In this document: positions 27,024 through 35,720 of the stretch, piece after piece | How positions within the stretch are numbered: the stretch's first letter is position 1 | How the letters are laid out: each line of letters starts with the position of its first letter | Assembly: GCF_030705605.1 (NCBI RefSeq) | Contig: NZ_JAPCKK010000016.1 | Coordinates: 558,001 to 622,000, forward strand | DNA: 64,000 nt | Source: Paenibacillus zeirhizosphaerae | GTDB taxonomy: Bacteria; Bacillota; Bacilli; Paenibacillales; Paenibacillaceae | Direction of reading: 5' to 3' | The notes under the pieces: generated by a model | Told to the model about the DNA's origin: nothing | Databases searched by the model: none | The model's input: only the letters and a program-made list of their open reading frames with translations | Position numbers and translations under genes: made by a program

Positions 27024-27513
27024 TTTTTCGCATAAGAGCTTCTTCCACCTCAGGCGAGACCAGATCGATGACACTGCCGTTAAAATGCGCAATCTCCTTC
27101 ACCATGCTTGAGCTCAAATAAGAATATTTCGGATTGGTCATCATGAAAATCGTCTCGGCCTCCGGGTTCAGCTTATGATTTGTGGAGGCAAGCTGCAGTT
27201 CATACTCAAAATCAGTTACGGAGCGAATGCCTCTGACAATCACCTGCGCTCCCTTCTGCCTTACATAATTGGCTGTCAAATCGCGGAAAGAATCAACTTC
27301 AACGTTCGGCATCTCTTCCGTCGCCTGGCGCAGCAGAGCGATCCGTTCTTCTACGCTGAACAGCGGATTTTTGCTTATATTGTTCAGCACCGCCACAATC
27401 AACAGGTCAAACTGCTTGGATGCCCGCTGAATAATGTCCATGTGCCCCATCGTCACCGGATCGAAGGTCCCTGGATAGACTGCAATCCTTTTTTTGTTCT
27501 CTGGCTCAGTCAT
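26986..27513 (-). CDS. coaD: Phosphopantetheine adenylyltransferase
   Basis: Makes dephospho-CoA from 4'-phosphopantetheine and ATP. The nucleotidyltransferase motif TMGH lies in 'RIAVYPGTFDPVTMGHMDII' and the second one is 'YSYLSSSMVKEIA'. The start was set at the ATG at 27513, 4-6 nt after AGGAGGAG. At 175 residues it is about 10 longer than usual because of a polar tail after 'EEALMRKI'. It overlaps rsmD by 8 nt and is co-transcribed with it. Confidence 0.95.
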   Translation of the reverse strand: MTEPENKKRIAVYPGTFDPVTMGHMDIIQRASKQFDLLIVAVLNNISKNPLFSVEERIALLRQATEEMPNVEVDSFRDLTANYVRQKGAQVIVRGIRSVTDFEYELQLASTNHKLNPEAETIFMMTNPKYSYLSSSMVKEIAHFNGSVIDLVSPEVEEALMRKISEKNDDSASQS

Positions 27514-28159
27514 GCTGCTCCTCCTCGTCTGCCGTTGCCTCTGTATGTGGTTCATGCACGGCCTCTGATTGTCCGCTTGTCTGCCCCTGTATCCGTTCAT
27601 ACCTGAAGATGGACACAGCCGTTTCACCATAGACCGCTTTACGGATCTGGTTGAAAGACCCGAATCGCTCCGGATAGCTGTAGCCGGATTCGTATTCAAG
27701 AATAACGACGGCTCCGTCCTGCAACAGGCCGAGCTCGTCCATCCTGTTCATCAGTTCATCTCCGTGCTTCATGCGGTAGGGCGGATCCAGAAAAACGGCA
27801 TCAAAAACAGTCCCGCGCTTAGCCAATGCCTTCAAAGCACGTCCGGCATCATTGCGGAACACCTCAGCCTGGCTATCCAGGCCGGTTTTACGAAGGTTCT
27901 CCCTGATCACCTCGATGGCTTTCGGTTCCATATCGATAAAAACCGCTCTATCCATGCCGCGACTCAGCGCTTCAATGCCCAGTCCCCCGCTGCCCGCGAA
28001 CAGATCAAGCGTGGCTCCGCCGTCAAAGTATGGACCAATCATGCTAAACAGCGCTTCCTTCACCTTATCGGTTGTCGGTCTTGTTCCCGTTCCGGGAACT
28101 GCCTTGAGCGGTCTGCCTTTAGCACTGCCCGATACAACTCTCACGCTATGTTCACCCAT
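27506..28159 (-). CDS. rsmD: 16S rRNA (guanine966-N2)-methyltransferase RsmD (YlbH)
   Basis: S-adenosylmethionine-dependent methyltransferase. The family N-terminus 'RVVSGSAKGRPLKAVPGTGTRPTTDKVKEALF' is complete, motif I is 'LFAGSGGLGIEALSRG' (near 50-65) and the catalytic motif is DPPY in 'VFLDPPYRM' (near 127). At 217 residues it carries an extra polar tail of about 30 residues rich in Glu and Gln. It is first in an operon with coaD. A 7-bp inverted repeat (GTCTGTC/GACAGAC, 28179-28195) lies 20 bp upstream of the start. Confidence 0.95.
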   Translation of the reverse strand: MGEHSVRVVSGSAKGRPLKAVPGTGTRPTTDKVKEALFSMIGPYFDGGATLDLFAGSGGLGIEALSRGMDRAVFIDMEPKAIEVIRENLRKTGLDSQAEVFRNDAGRALKALAKRGTVFDAVFLDPPYRMKHGDELMNRMDELGLLQDGAVVILEYESGYSYPERFGSFNQIRKAVYGETAVSIFRYERIQGQTSGQSEAVHEPHTEATADEEEQHD

Positions 28160-28286
28160 TCTCTATGTAGTCTTGACCGTCTGTCCCTGACAGACCGATA
28201 TGACGTTATCGTAACACATAGCGCATATATATGGAAAATAGCGCATATTATTTTGCACAAATTTTTCATAATATCCCCACCGGCAT

Positions 28287-28316
28287 GTATATCCCTGCCA
28301 TAATCGGGTCACAATG
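28287..28316 (+). promoter_or_regulatory. Sigma-F/sigma-G type sporulation promoter
   Basis: GTATA (28287-28291), a 15-nt spacer and GGTCACAATG (28307-28316) match the forespore sigma F consensus GYWTA-N15-GGNNANAMTR at every defined position. It faces the terminator at 28411-28442, not rsmD. Confidence 0.6.
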
Positions 28317-28322
28317 GAGATA

Positions 28323-28442
28323 TCGGCATTTAACCAATGCCGTAGACAACCGCGGAGAAGGCTTACGTTTCCCCATAAGCTCTTCGTCCGGTTTCTCCTC
28401 TCCCATCAAAGGGCGTCTCGAAAGAGGCGCCCGATTTTTTTT
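28323..28442 (+). ncRNA. csfG: Candidate sporulation small RNA (csfG-like)
   Basis: About 120 nt between a sigma F-type promoter and an intrinsic terminator, in the gap upstream of rsmD (ylbH). B. subtilis carries the conserved forespore small RNA csfG between ylbG and ylbH, so position and promoter class agree. The transcript would hold C- and U-rich single-stranded stretches (around 28369-28404) with little coding potential. Identity with csfG rests on context; the sequence was not aligned. The rest of the 28160-28495 gap shows two TAGCGCATAT direct repeats (near 28217 and 28240) and the pssA ribosome binding site. Confidence 0.55.
28411..28442 (+). terminator. Terminator of the small RNA
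   Basis: GGGCGTCTC (28411-28419) pairs with GAGGCGCCC (28424-28432), with one G-U pair and a GAAA loop, followed by GA and eight T. It is a strong intrinsic terminator with no protein gene upstream on this strand. Confidence 0.85.
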
Positions 28443-28495
28443 GAACACAAGACAGCCCAATTAGAATAAATGCTTTTGGATCAGGAGGATCAATC

Positions 28496-29044
28496 ATGCG
28501 ATTACGCTGGACCCCCTCATTGCTTACAGCGTGTAACCTGGCTGCCGGAGTCTGCTCCGTACTCGCTGTATCCCGGAGCTGGTACGTTTTAGCCGCACTT
28601 CTTATTTTTGCGTCCATGCTTTTTGACCTTTTTGACGGTTACATCGCGCGTCGGATCGGCGTCGAGGCTGAATTTGGCAAACAGCTCGATTCACTTGCCG
28701 ACATCGTTTCTTTTGGCCTTGCCCCGTCCTTCCTGATCAATGTCTCCATTTTTCATGACTGGAACGGGGTACTAGGAGGCTTGCTTGTCATCTTTTTTAC
28801 ATTATGCGGCGCATTCCGGCTAGCCCGGTTCAATCTGTCCTCCTTTAGCAAAACGTTTACAGGTTTGCCGATTACAGCCGCAGGAAGCCTGCTTGCCCTG
28901 CTTTCCTTGGCTGAGCACCGGCTGACGGATTCATTTTTTGCCGCTGTCATGCTCGTTTTTTCACTCCTTATGATCAGCCGTCTCCCGTTTCCATCCATTA
29001 AAAAAGAATCCGCCGCCTATCAAAATCATAAGCACGGCAAATAA
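28496..29044 (+). CDS. pssA: CDP-diacylglycerol-serine O-phosphatidyltransferase
   Basis: Membrane enzyme making phosphatidylserine, the precursor of phosphatidylethanolamine. It has the CDP-alcohol phosphotransferase motif D-G-x2-A-R-x8-G-x3-D-x3-D at 47-69 ('DGYIARRIGVEAEFGKQLDS'), and four to six membrane segments in 182 residues. The ribosome binding site is CAGGAGGATC. PssA II of Bacillus has the same length. No decarboxylase (psd) gene follows directly; a hairpin terminator does. Confidence 0.9.
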   Translation: MRLRWTPSLLTACNLAAGVCSVLAVSRSWYVLAALLIFASMLFDLFDGYIARRIGVEAEFGKQLDSLADIVSFGLAPSFLINVSIFHDWNGVLGGLLVIFFTLCGAFRLARFNLSSFSKTFTGLPITAAGSLLALLSLAEHRLTDSFFAAVMLVFSLLMISRLPFPSIKKESAAYQNHKHGK

Positions 29045-29113
29045 AATCAGCCCTATCCGAATCCATCGGAAGGGCCATTTTCGCTGTGGGACCAATAGTG
29101 CTTCTGTAGTAAC

Positions 29114-29154
29114 GCAAAAAAAATCCGCCTTTGTTGACGAATTTTTTTGCGGCG
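29114..29154. terminator. Bidirectional terminator between pssA and SGNH esterase
   Basis: CGCAAAAAAAATCCG and CGAATTTTTTTGCG form a stem whose arms are A-rich on one side and T-rich on the other, so it can terminate in both directions between two convergent genes. Confidence 0.7.
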
Positions 29155-29180
29155 TTTTTCTTACACTGGAATGTTCCTTG

Positions 29181-29834
29181 TTATCTGTTCCAGTCAAAGT
29201 CTATGGCATTCAGAAATGCCCGCGTAATTATCATATGGCCCGCCTGATCAGGGTGCACCCTGTCCCAAGCGAGGGATGCCGGATACACATACTCCCACTG
29301 CTTGTCAAACGCTTTTTGGGTATTCACGGGTATAGCATCAAACTCATGCGCGATTTCCATGACGGCCGCACCGTAGACATCCATCGTTGCCCGCATCGGG
29401 TCCTCAAGGTTAGGCTCAAGATAATAAGGTGTCATAAGCACCAGCCCTCTCACCTTTGGACGAACCTCGGCGAGCAGTTCCCGCAGTGTGCGCTTGTATT
29501 CATCCAGATACACATGAATCTCCGGACGGCTGAAAGCGTCAAATTGTCTCCATACATCGTTAATGCCGATTTTGACCGCAAGCCAATCAGGTTCCTGAGC
29601 TATAACATCACGGCTCCAGCGCTCCTTCAAGTCTCGTACGGTGTTGCCGCCGATACCCATGTTGACAACCCGTATGCCGAGCTCAGGATAAAAAGCCCGC
29701 AGCAGCGCATCCACCTGGGTAACATAGCCTGTTCCCAAAGCACTGCTGGAGCCTTCCCCTATAGGACGTTGCCGACCGCAATCTGTAATCGAATCGCCGA
29801 TAAACACCAACTTCTCATGATTTCCCAACTTCAT
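29181..29834 (-). CDS. SGNH/GDSL-type esterase
   Basis: 217-residue SGNH hydrolase: block I 'VFIGDSITDCGRQRP' (Ser near 14), block II Gly in 'NMGIGGNTVRDL', block III 'VKIGINDVWR' and block V 'DRVHPDQAGHMI' carrying the Asp-His pair. No signal peptide, so it is cytoplasmic. Its sequence style is that of carbohydrate acetylesterases that deacetylate imported oligosaccharides, consistent with the neighbouring AraC regulator and the divergent GH42 enzyme; the substrate is inferred. Ribosome binding site GGGAGGAG. Confidence 0.85.
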   Translation of the reverse strand: MKLGNHEKLVFIGDSITDCGRQRPIGEGSSSALGTGYVTQVDALLRAFYPELGIRVVNMGIGGNTVRDLKERWSRDVIAQEPDWLAVKIGINDVWRQFDAFSRPEIHVYLDEYKRTLRELLAEVRPKVRGLVLMTPYYLEPNLEDPMRATMDVYGAAVMEIAHEFDAIPVNTQKAFDKQWEYVYPASLAWDRVHPDQAGHMIITRAFLNAIDFDWNR

Positions 29835-29955
29835 GATTCAGGTCTCCTCCCGAAAACTTCCAATGAATTACAAACCAATCCAAATAACATATAATCACAC
29901 GGACGACAGATGTTCAAGCGGTTTTCTTTACATTTTATGTATGAAAATCATAGAT

Positions 29956-30783
29956 CTAATATAATGTTCTAAACTGCTGGGGGGTAAGCCCCTCCATTTT
30001 ACGAAAGGTGGCCACAAAATGGCTCGCATCACGGAAGCCAACCATCCTGGCTGTCTCCTTAACAGACAGAGAGGGTTCGCTGGTCATCAGCTCCTTCGCC
30101 TTGCGCAGACGGAGGACAATCAGGTAAGCATAGGCAGTAACCCCGAGCGACTGCTTAAAAAGATTGTTCAAATGCCGCACGCTGACATGGAGTACGGCAG
30201 CCATATCCTCCAATCCGATCTCCGGGCGGTTGTAATGCTTCTGCATAAAATCGAGAACGGGTGATATTCGCTCCACATGCTCGGATAAGGAGGGAAGTGA
30301 GCCGGTCCGGCCATGCTTTTTGAGCAGGGTCAAAAATTTGTAGAGGTCTGCTGAAGCATCAAGCCCCGACATATCTCGTTCCGGGGCAACGGTATTCACA
30401 ACGTCCATACCGAAGCTTTCCAGACTGCTTCCTGCATCCCAGTGGTACCATAAAGCACGATTCAGTCCGAGGGAAGAGAGCACCGTCGCCGCCGCAGGGC
30501 CACCAAAAGTAATGTAGAGGGTTTGCCAATAGGACGTCGTACTGAGATAGGCATGCGGTTCGCCGGGTGGAAGCAGCACTCCGGTATGCGGAACCAAATG
30601 TACCTCTACACCTCCGTACTGAAAACGCCCCTCACCCTGCACCGTCTGCAGCCAATGATACAGCGGGTATCCCTCTGGACGGTCAACCTGCTCCTGCCTA
30701 CCGTTCCATCCAATGCTTTCCATGTACATAGGAAGCGGCTGCTCCCGGTGAGTCAAGAAATATCTTTTATGGACAGTTTCCAT
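29956..30783 (-). CDS. AraC-family transcriptional regulator
   Basis: 275 residues. The N-terminal half is a cupin-type sensor ('GEGRFQYGGVEVHLVPHTGVLLPPGEPHAYL'). The C-terminal ~100 residues hold two helix-turn-helix motifs ending in the family signature 'VGFRDASHFVATFRKMEGLTPQQFRTLY'. It is divergent from the GH42 beta-galactosidase with 116 bp between them and upstream of the SGNH esterase, so it is the likely activator of this sugar locus. Confidence 0.9.
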   Translation of the reverse strand: METVHKRYFLTHREQPLPMYMESIGWNGRQEQVDRPEGYPLYHWLQTVQGEGRFQYGGVEVHLVPHTGVLLPPGEPHAYLSTTSYWQTLYITFGGPAAATVLSSLGLNRALWYHWDAGSSLESFGMDVVNTVAPERDMSGLDASADLYKFLTLLKKHGRTGSLPSLSEHVERISPVLDFMQKHYNRPEIGLEDMAAVLHVSVRHLNNLFKQSLGVTAYAYLIVLRLRKAKELMTSEPSLSVKETARMVGFRDASHFVATFRKMEGLTPQQFRTLY

Positions 30784-30899
30784 CTGATCTCCTCCTTAAT
30801 TAGTTCCATATTTTTATACTTATCATTACTTTTATTATATTTAAAAAGACTAAATATTGATATACGATAGATTTATTCTTATATGACGAGGTGAAGATT

Positions 30900-32927
30900 G
30901 TGATTAACAGCAAGCTGCCAAAGATGTTTTACGGAGGAGACTATAATCCCGAACAATGGGACCATGCGACACACCAAGAGGACCTGCGCTTGTTCAAACT
31001 CGCCGGCATTGATATGGCAACGATCAACGTATTTTCCTGGGCCAAAAATCAGCCGGATGAGGATACTTATCACTTCGAATGGCTGGATGAGTTGATCGAG
31101 AGCCTTTATGAAAACGGTGTCTTTGTCTGCCTGGCTACAAGCACAGCCGCCCATCCCGCATGGATGGCCACAAGATACCCGGATATTCTACGGGTTGACG
31201 CAGACGGACGGAAGCATAAATTCGGCGGTAGGCATAATTCCTGTCCGAACAGCCCAACGTACCGCAAATACTCTGAGCGAATTGCTGATAAGCTGGCGGA
31301 GCGCTACCGTGAGCATCCCGCAGTACTGGTGTGGCATGTTTCCAATGAATACGGCGGGGAATGCTACTGCGATAATTGCGAAAAGGCCTTCAGAAGCTGG
31401 CTGCAAAAAAAATACGGCTCGATTGAGGAGGTCAATCGGGTCTGGAATACGTCCTTCTGGGGACACACCTTCTACGATTGGAACGAAATTGTGCTGCCCA
31501 GCAATCTCAGCGAGCATTGGGGAGACAACAAATCATCCTTTCAGGGCATTTCACTCGATTATTCACGCTTCAATTCGGACAGTATGCTGGAATGCTACCT
31601 CTTGGAGCATGCCATGATCAAAAAGCATATTCCGGATGCTGTAGTCACAACCAATCTGATGGGCTTTTTCAAACAGCTTGACTACTTCAAGTGGGCCCGC
31701 CATATGGATATCGTCTCCTGGGACAGCTATCCTGGGCTGAGTACGCCTTACAGCTACACAGCTATGGCCCATGATCTGATGCGCGGGCTGAAGGACGGAC
31801 AGCCGTTCATGCTGATGGAGCAAACACCAAGTCAGCAAAACTGGCAGGCCTACAATTCACTTAAACGGCCTGGGGTCATGCGGCTCTGGAGCTATCAGTC
31901 CGTTGCCCATGGAGCCGATACGGTGATGTTTTTCCAATTGCGGCGGTCTGTAGGAGCCTGTGAGAAATTCCACGGTGCTGTCATTGAGCATGTTGGGCAT
32001 GAGCACACAAGAGTATTCCGGGAGGTCGCACAGCTCGGCAAGGAGCTGCAGCAGCTTGGGGATCAGACACTGGACGCACTGGTGGAAGCCAGGGTGGCTA
32101 TTCTGTTTGACTGGGATAATTGGTGGGCGGTGGAAAAATCCAGCGGACCAACGGTCGCGTTGAAATATGTCGATCAGGTTCACAAATATTACGCAGCGCT
32201 TTTTAACCGTAATATCCAGGTTGATATGATCAGCGTTGACAGCCATTTTGATCAATACGATCTGATCCTCGCCCCTGTCATGTACATGGTGAAGCCAGGG
32301 GTTGCAGAACGGCTGGAGCGCTTTGTCCAAGCAGGCGGAACCTTCCTGACGACCTTCTTCAGCGGCATCGTTAATGAAAGTGATCTCGTTACACTGGGTG
32401 GGTATCCGGGAGAGCTTAGAAAGCTGCTTGGCATTTGGGTGGAAGAAATCGACGCGCTGCTGCCTGAACAGAAGAACCGTATTGTCATGACTCAAGAATA
32501 CGGTTCACTTCAAGGGGATTATGCATGCGGCATGTTATGCGACCTTCTGCACAGTGAAGGTGCCGAGGTGCTGGCAGAATACGGAGAAGATTTCTACCGT
32601 GGTATGCCAGCGCTGACCCGCAACCGTTTCGGCCAAGGCAGCGCATGGTATATGGCCACCGACCCCGACGAGCAATTCCTTGGCAAGCTGCTGCAGCAAA
32701 TCTGTGAGGAACAAGGCATTCTACCGCTGCTGGATGCTCCGGCAGGAGTTGAAGCGAGCATGCGGACCAAGGACGGCAAGCAGTATTTGTTCGTGATGAA
32801 CCATAGCGCCGAGGCGCAGACCTATGATCTTGGAGTCAGAAGCGCTCGTGATTTGCTAAGCGATACAGAAATAACCGGCTCCACCACGATAAGTGGAAAG
32901 GGTGTCCACATACTGGAGCTTGGGTGA
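30900..32927 (+). CDS. GH42 beta-galactosidase
   Basis: 675-residue family 42 glycoside hydrolase. The N-terminus 'FYGGDYNPEQWD' is diagnostic. The acid/base is Glu150 in 'VWHVSNEYGGECYC' and the nucleophile is the Glu in 'FMLMEQTPSQQNW' (near 312). The cysteines in ECYCDNC, with an upstream Cys near 115, form the structural zinc site of many GH42 enzymes. There is no signal peptide, so it acts on imported galactosides. Start: the GTG at 30900, 6 nt after GAGGTG; a GTG three codons upstream lies within the ribosome binding site. An MFS permease follows after 23 bp. Confidence 0.94.
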   Translation: MINSKLPKMFYGGDYNPEQWDHATHQEDLRLFKLAGIDMATINVFSWAKNQPDEDTYHFEWLDELIESLYENGVFVCLATSTAAHPAWMATRYPDILRVDADGRKHKFGGRHNSCPNSPTYRKYSERIADKLAERYREHPAVLVWHVSNEYGGECYCDNCEKAFRSWLQKKYGSIEEVNRVWNTSFWGHTFYDWNEIVLPSNLSEHWGDNKSSFQGISLDYSRFNSDSMLECYLLEHAMIKKHIPDAVVTTNLMGFFKQLDYFKWARHMDIVSWDSYPGLSTPYSYTAMAHDLMRGLKDGQPFMLMEQTPSQQNWQAYNSLKRPGVMRLWSYQSVAHGADTVMFFQLRRSVGACEKFHGAVIEHVGHEHTRVFREVAQLGKELQQLGDQTLDALVEARVAILFDWDNWWAVEKSSGPTVALKYVDQVHKYYAALFNRNIQVDMISVDSHFDQYDLILAPVMYMVKPGVAERLERFVQAGGTFLTTFFSGIVNESDLVTLGGYPGELRKLLGIWVEEIDALLPEQKNRIVMTQEYGSLQGDYACGMLCDLLHSEGAEVLAEYGEDFYRGMPALTRNRFGQGSAWYMATDPDEQFLGKLLQQICEEQGILPLLDAPAGVEASMRTKDGKQYLFVMNHSAEAQTYDLGVRSARDLLSDTEITGSTTISGKGVHILELG

Positions 32928-32950
32928 AGACATAAAGGAGCTGAACCTCA

Positions 32951-34159
32951 TTGAAACGTTTGTTATGGATCGGCGGATTTTCCTACCTGCTGATCGGTCT
33001 TGCCCATGTCATTATCGGCTCTCTGCTGCCTGTACTGCTCACACATTATGGCAGAGATTATACCGATGGAGGAACACTAATATTTGCCCAGTTCGCCGGC
33101 TTCCTGGTCGGTGTGCTGATCTCCCCCGCCCTTGCGGCGAGATACGGGAAACGAGCCTCCCTGGTGCTGGCCCTGTTCCTGCTATGTGCCGCACAAATGC
33201 TGTACGCTTTGCTTCCACCCTGGGGCTGGCTATACCCTATAGGCGCCGCAGCCGGGTTCGGCTTCGGCATGGTCGAAGCTGTAATCGGCACCATTGTCAT
33301 CGGAGGGGTTAAGGAAGGCACTGGCTCCGTGATGAGTCGTCTTGAGGTATTTTTCGGTCTCGGGGCTCTGGCTATGCCTGCGCTTGCCGGCTGGCTGATC
33401 CTGCTTGGCATGTGGAGATTCTCCTTCCCGATCATCGCTCTGCTGGCGGCGGCTATGGCCGTATTCTGGTTGATGGCATCATTCGGAAAGCTTGATCCGG
33501 TCCTCAATGAACGACAGACACGCACTGCGACTGCTCCTGTTCGTACCGTAAAGTATAAGACCCGAATGCTGCCGCTGCTGGTCCTGTTCATTCTTTTTTT
33601 CTTCTTATATGTCGGCACAGAAATGAGTCTGGCCAACTTCCTGCCATCCATGCTGCTTGAGAGACTGAAGCTGGATGAAGCCCAGGCCGCCCTCAGCGTA
33701 ACCTGTTTCTGGCTTGCGATGTCGGCTGGCCGGATGTTCTCGGGGAAACTCGCGGATAGCTACGGATATGGGCGTTATGTGGTGCTCAGTTCAGCCGCAG
33801 CGGCACTGCTGCTTATGATGTTTCCGCTTGCGAACGGGACGGCTGGCACTTATGCCCTGATTATTTTGCTTGGACTTGCGATGTCGGGCATTTTCTCCAT
33901 CGCCCTCGTGTTTGCCAGCAGGATGCTGCCGGATACGGAAGAGATGACTACAAGTCTGCTGATTGCTGCAGGAGGCATCGGTGGAGCGCTTCTTCCGCTG
34001 TGGACCGGAAGGAGCATGGATATTGGCGGCGCCGTCTCGTCAGCCTGGCTGCTGGCCGGATTCGGCGGGGCGCTGTGTCTGCTGGGGATCGTACTGTTTG
34101 CCATCCAGCGGAGAAACAGCAGCACGAATAGATCGGCATTGCTCAATAAAAGCAGCTAA
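32951..34159 (+). CDS. MFS transporter, probable sugar permease
   Basis: 402 residues with 12 membrane segments in two halves separated by a hydrophilic loop near 185-205. The MFS loop motif is present in weakened form ('SPALAARYGKRASL', 'FSGKLADSYGYGRYV'). It starts at TTG with AAGGAG 10 nt upstream. It lies 23 bp after the GH42 gene, so uptake of the galactoside hydrolysed by that enzyme is a reasonable inference. It resembles the FucP/YfkF-like efflux and sugar group without a decisive motif. Confidence 0.8.
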   Translation: MKRLLWIGGFSYLLIGLAHVIIGSLLPVLLTHYGRDYTDGGTLIFAQFAGFLVGVLISPALAARYGKRASLVLALFLLCAAQMLYALLPPWGWLYPIGAAAGFGFGMVEAVIGTIVIGGVKEGTGSVMSRLEVFFGLGALAMPALAGWLILLGMWRFSFPIIALLAAAMAVFWLMASFGKLDPVLNERQTRTATAPVRTVKYKTRMLPLLVLFILFFFLYVGTEMSLANFLPSMLLERLKLDEAQAALSVTCFWLAMSAGRMFSGKLADSYGYGRYVVLSSAAAALLLMMFPLANGTAGTYALIILLGLAMSGIFSIALVFASRMLPDTEEMTTSLLIAAGGIGGALLPLWTGRSMDIGGAVSSAWLLAGFGGALCLLGIVLFAIQRRNSSTNRSALLNKSS

Positions 34160-34259
34160 CTCCTGCATGTGTTCCTTTTCTCAGCCTGGATATGTGCTAT
34201 AATATGGAAGCGTGTAAATTGTCGCTACCGATCCGGGTTGAGGAGCTGAATTCACAAAA

Positions 34260-34934
34260 ATGAGCAAGTTGATCCTGTTTTCTCTATTATTATGGCTTGT
34301 GGGCAATCCATTCCTCGCAATTCTGATTTTAATTCTGATCATTTATGCACTGGACCGCCGATTTGTCGGGATATTCCCGAGCTTGACCCGGCCCTGGAAA
34401 CGAAGACGCAATGAGAACCGACTCCGGCAGCAGATCGCCTTGAATGCAAATGATGTGTCTGCTCGTTTGGATCTCGCCCGCAGCTTGCTTGAAAGGAAAA
34501 AGCATCGCGAAGCGCTCGGGCTGCTTCATGACATCCGCTCCAGTTACGAGCAATCGGCAGATTACTGGTGCGCTGTCGGAACTGCCGAGCTGATGGGAGA
34601 CGATACGGAGCAAGGCGAAACCCATCTGCTGCAGGCGCTGGATCTTAACCCTCGTGTTCAATACGGTGAGCCCTATCTGCGCCTGGCTTCCGCATTCAAG
34701 AGCTCTAATCATAACAAAGCACTCACTTACCTGGATCAATTCCAGCACATACAGAGCTCTTCAAGCGAGGGATATTATTTATCCGGCATGCTCTATCGCT
34801 CCCTCAGTATGAAAGCCGAGGCCAATGAAGCCTTTGCACAATCCTTGGCAGTTTATCGTTCTCTTCCTAAATACCGACGCAAAAGCGAACGCAAATGGGC
34901 TCTCCGCAGTTGGTACCGTAAACTCACAGGTTAG
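34260..34934 (+). CDS. Membrane-anchored TPR protein
   Basis: 224 residues with a hydrophobic N-terminus (about 5-30, one or two short membrane segments), a basic linker ('RPWKRRRNENRLRQQ'), then about four degenerate TPR units ('DVSARLDLARSLLERKKHREALGLL', 'ADYWCAVGTAELMGDDTEQGETHLLQAL', and so on). It has its own -10 (TATAAT at 34198-34203) and GAGGAG ribosome binding site, and is followed by a strong terminator. Function unknown; TPR domains scaffold protein complexes. Confidence 0.75.
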   Translation: MSKLILFSLLLWLVGNPFLAILILILIIYALDRRFVGIFPSLTRPWKRRRNENRLRQQIALNANDVSARLDLARSLLERKKHREALGLLHDIRSSYEQSADYWCAVGTAELMGDDTEQGETHLLQALDLNPRVQYGEPYLRLASAFKSSNHNKALTYLDQFQHIQSSSSEGYYLSGMLYRSLSMKAEANEAFAQSLAVYRSLPKYRRKSERKWALRSWYRKLTG

Positions 34935-34950
34935 ATAATGTTATGAATTG

Positions 34951-34997
34951 AAAAAAAGGAGCCTAAGTTCATTTTGAACTTAAAGGCTCCTTTTTTT
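34951..34997. terminator. Bidirectional terminator
   Basis: AAAAAAAGGAGCCTAAGTTC and GAACTTAAAGGCTCCTTTTTTT form a long stem with a four-base loop, lying between the convergent TPR and SGNH genes. Confidence 0.9.
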
Positions 34998-35011
34998 GCG
35001 GATTTTCATGA

Positions 35012-35641
35012 TCAGAACAACGGATAAAAACCGAGCTTGTCAAGCTGGGCAGCGATTACGCGGTAGCCGCGCCCGTTAGGATGCACCCTGTCAGACGAAA
35101 GAAGCTGCCGCTCCCGACCTTTGAACGAAGAATACGTATGGGCCACGCGGAAATACGGTGCGTTCATTGAGCTTAGAAAAGCATTAAAGCTGCGAATCCC
35201 CACAGCGGCTTCAGCCACCTCTGGAAAAGGATTGTAAAGGCCGACGAATCGAATCAGAAACGGCGCGCGGCTGCTTGCTTTTATGCTGTATAACACCGCA
35301 AGAGTTTGACACAAGCATTGCTGCAACTGGAGCATTCCAGGGCCGATATTTTTGCCCCCGGTTGATTGGGCTATACGGATCAGATCGTTTCCCCCAATAG
35401 AGATCGTTATCATATCAGCCTGCGCCAGGGCATTCCTGTAGACAAGGGAACTTGTCATATTTCGAAGCAGCTCAGGGCAGGTCATTCCCTTGACCCCCAA
35501 ATTCCGATAGAGGACCCGGCTGCCCGAATATCTCTCAATAGACCTCAAATATAACGGTGCAAAGCCCTTCCCCGGCGGCGCCCCTGTCCCGACCGTAAGT
35601 GAATCGCCAATGGCCGTATAGCGGTACACCAACTCTCTCAC
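35012..35641 (-). CDS. SGNH/GDSL lipase-esterase family protein
   Basis: 209 residues. Block I is 'YTAIGDSLTVGTGAPPGKGF' (Ser near 14), the Gly block is 'NLGVKGMT', block III is 'ISIGGNDLIR' and block V is 'SSDRVHPNGRGYRVIA'. It resembles the YpmR/TesA-like lysophospholipase group rather than the carbohydrate esterase at 29.2 kb. No obvious signal peptide. Substrate unknown. It is convergent with the TPR gene and downstream of the GNAT gene. Confidence 0.82.
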   Translation of the reverse strand: MRELVYRYTAIGDSLTVGTGAPPGKGFAPLYLRSIERYSGSRVLYRNLGVKGMTCPELLRNMTSSLVYRNALAQADMITISIGGNDLIRIAQSTGGKNIGPGMLQLQQCLCQTLAVLYSIKASSRAPFLIRFVGLYNPFPEVAEAAVGIRSFNAFLSSMNAPYFRVAHTYSSFKGRERQLLSSDRVHPNGRGYRVIAAQLDKLGFYPLF

Positions 35642-35720
35642 CTCCTGGCCGGCGGATCATCGTATTCACTCCCGATAACCTACCTTATGAAATGAAAGAG
35701 AGAGTCGGCACGGTGAATGC

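Noticed and set aside
28961..29197. 78-codon minus-strand ORF with a hydrophobic stretch overlapping the pssA 3' end
   Set aside because: It runs through the bidirectional terminator hairpin, has no ribosome binding site at any start and is antisense to pssA codons; the hydrophobic stretch is probably a mirror of the pssA sequence.
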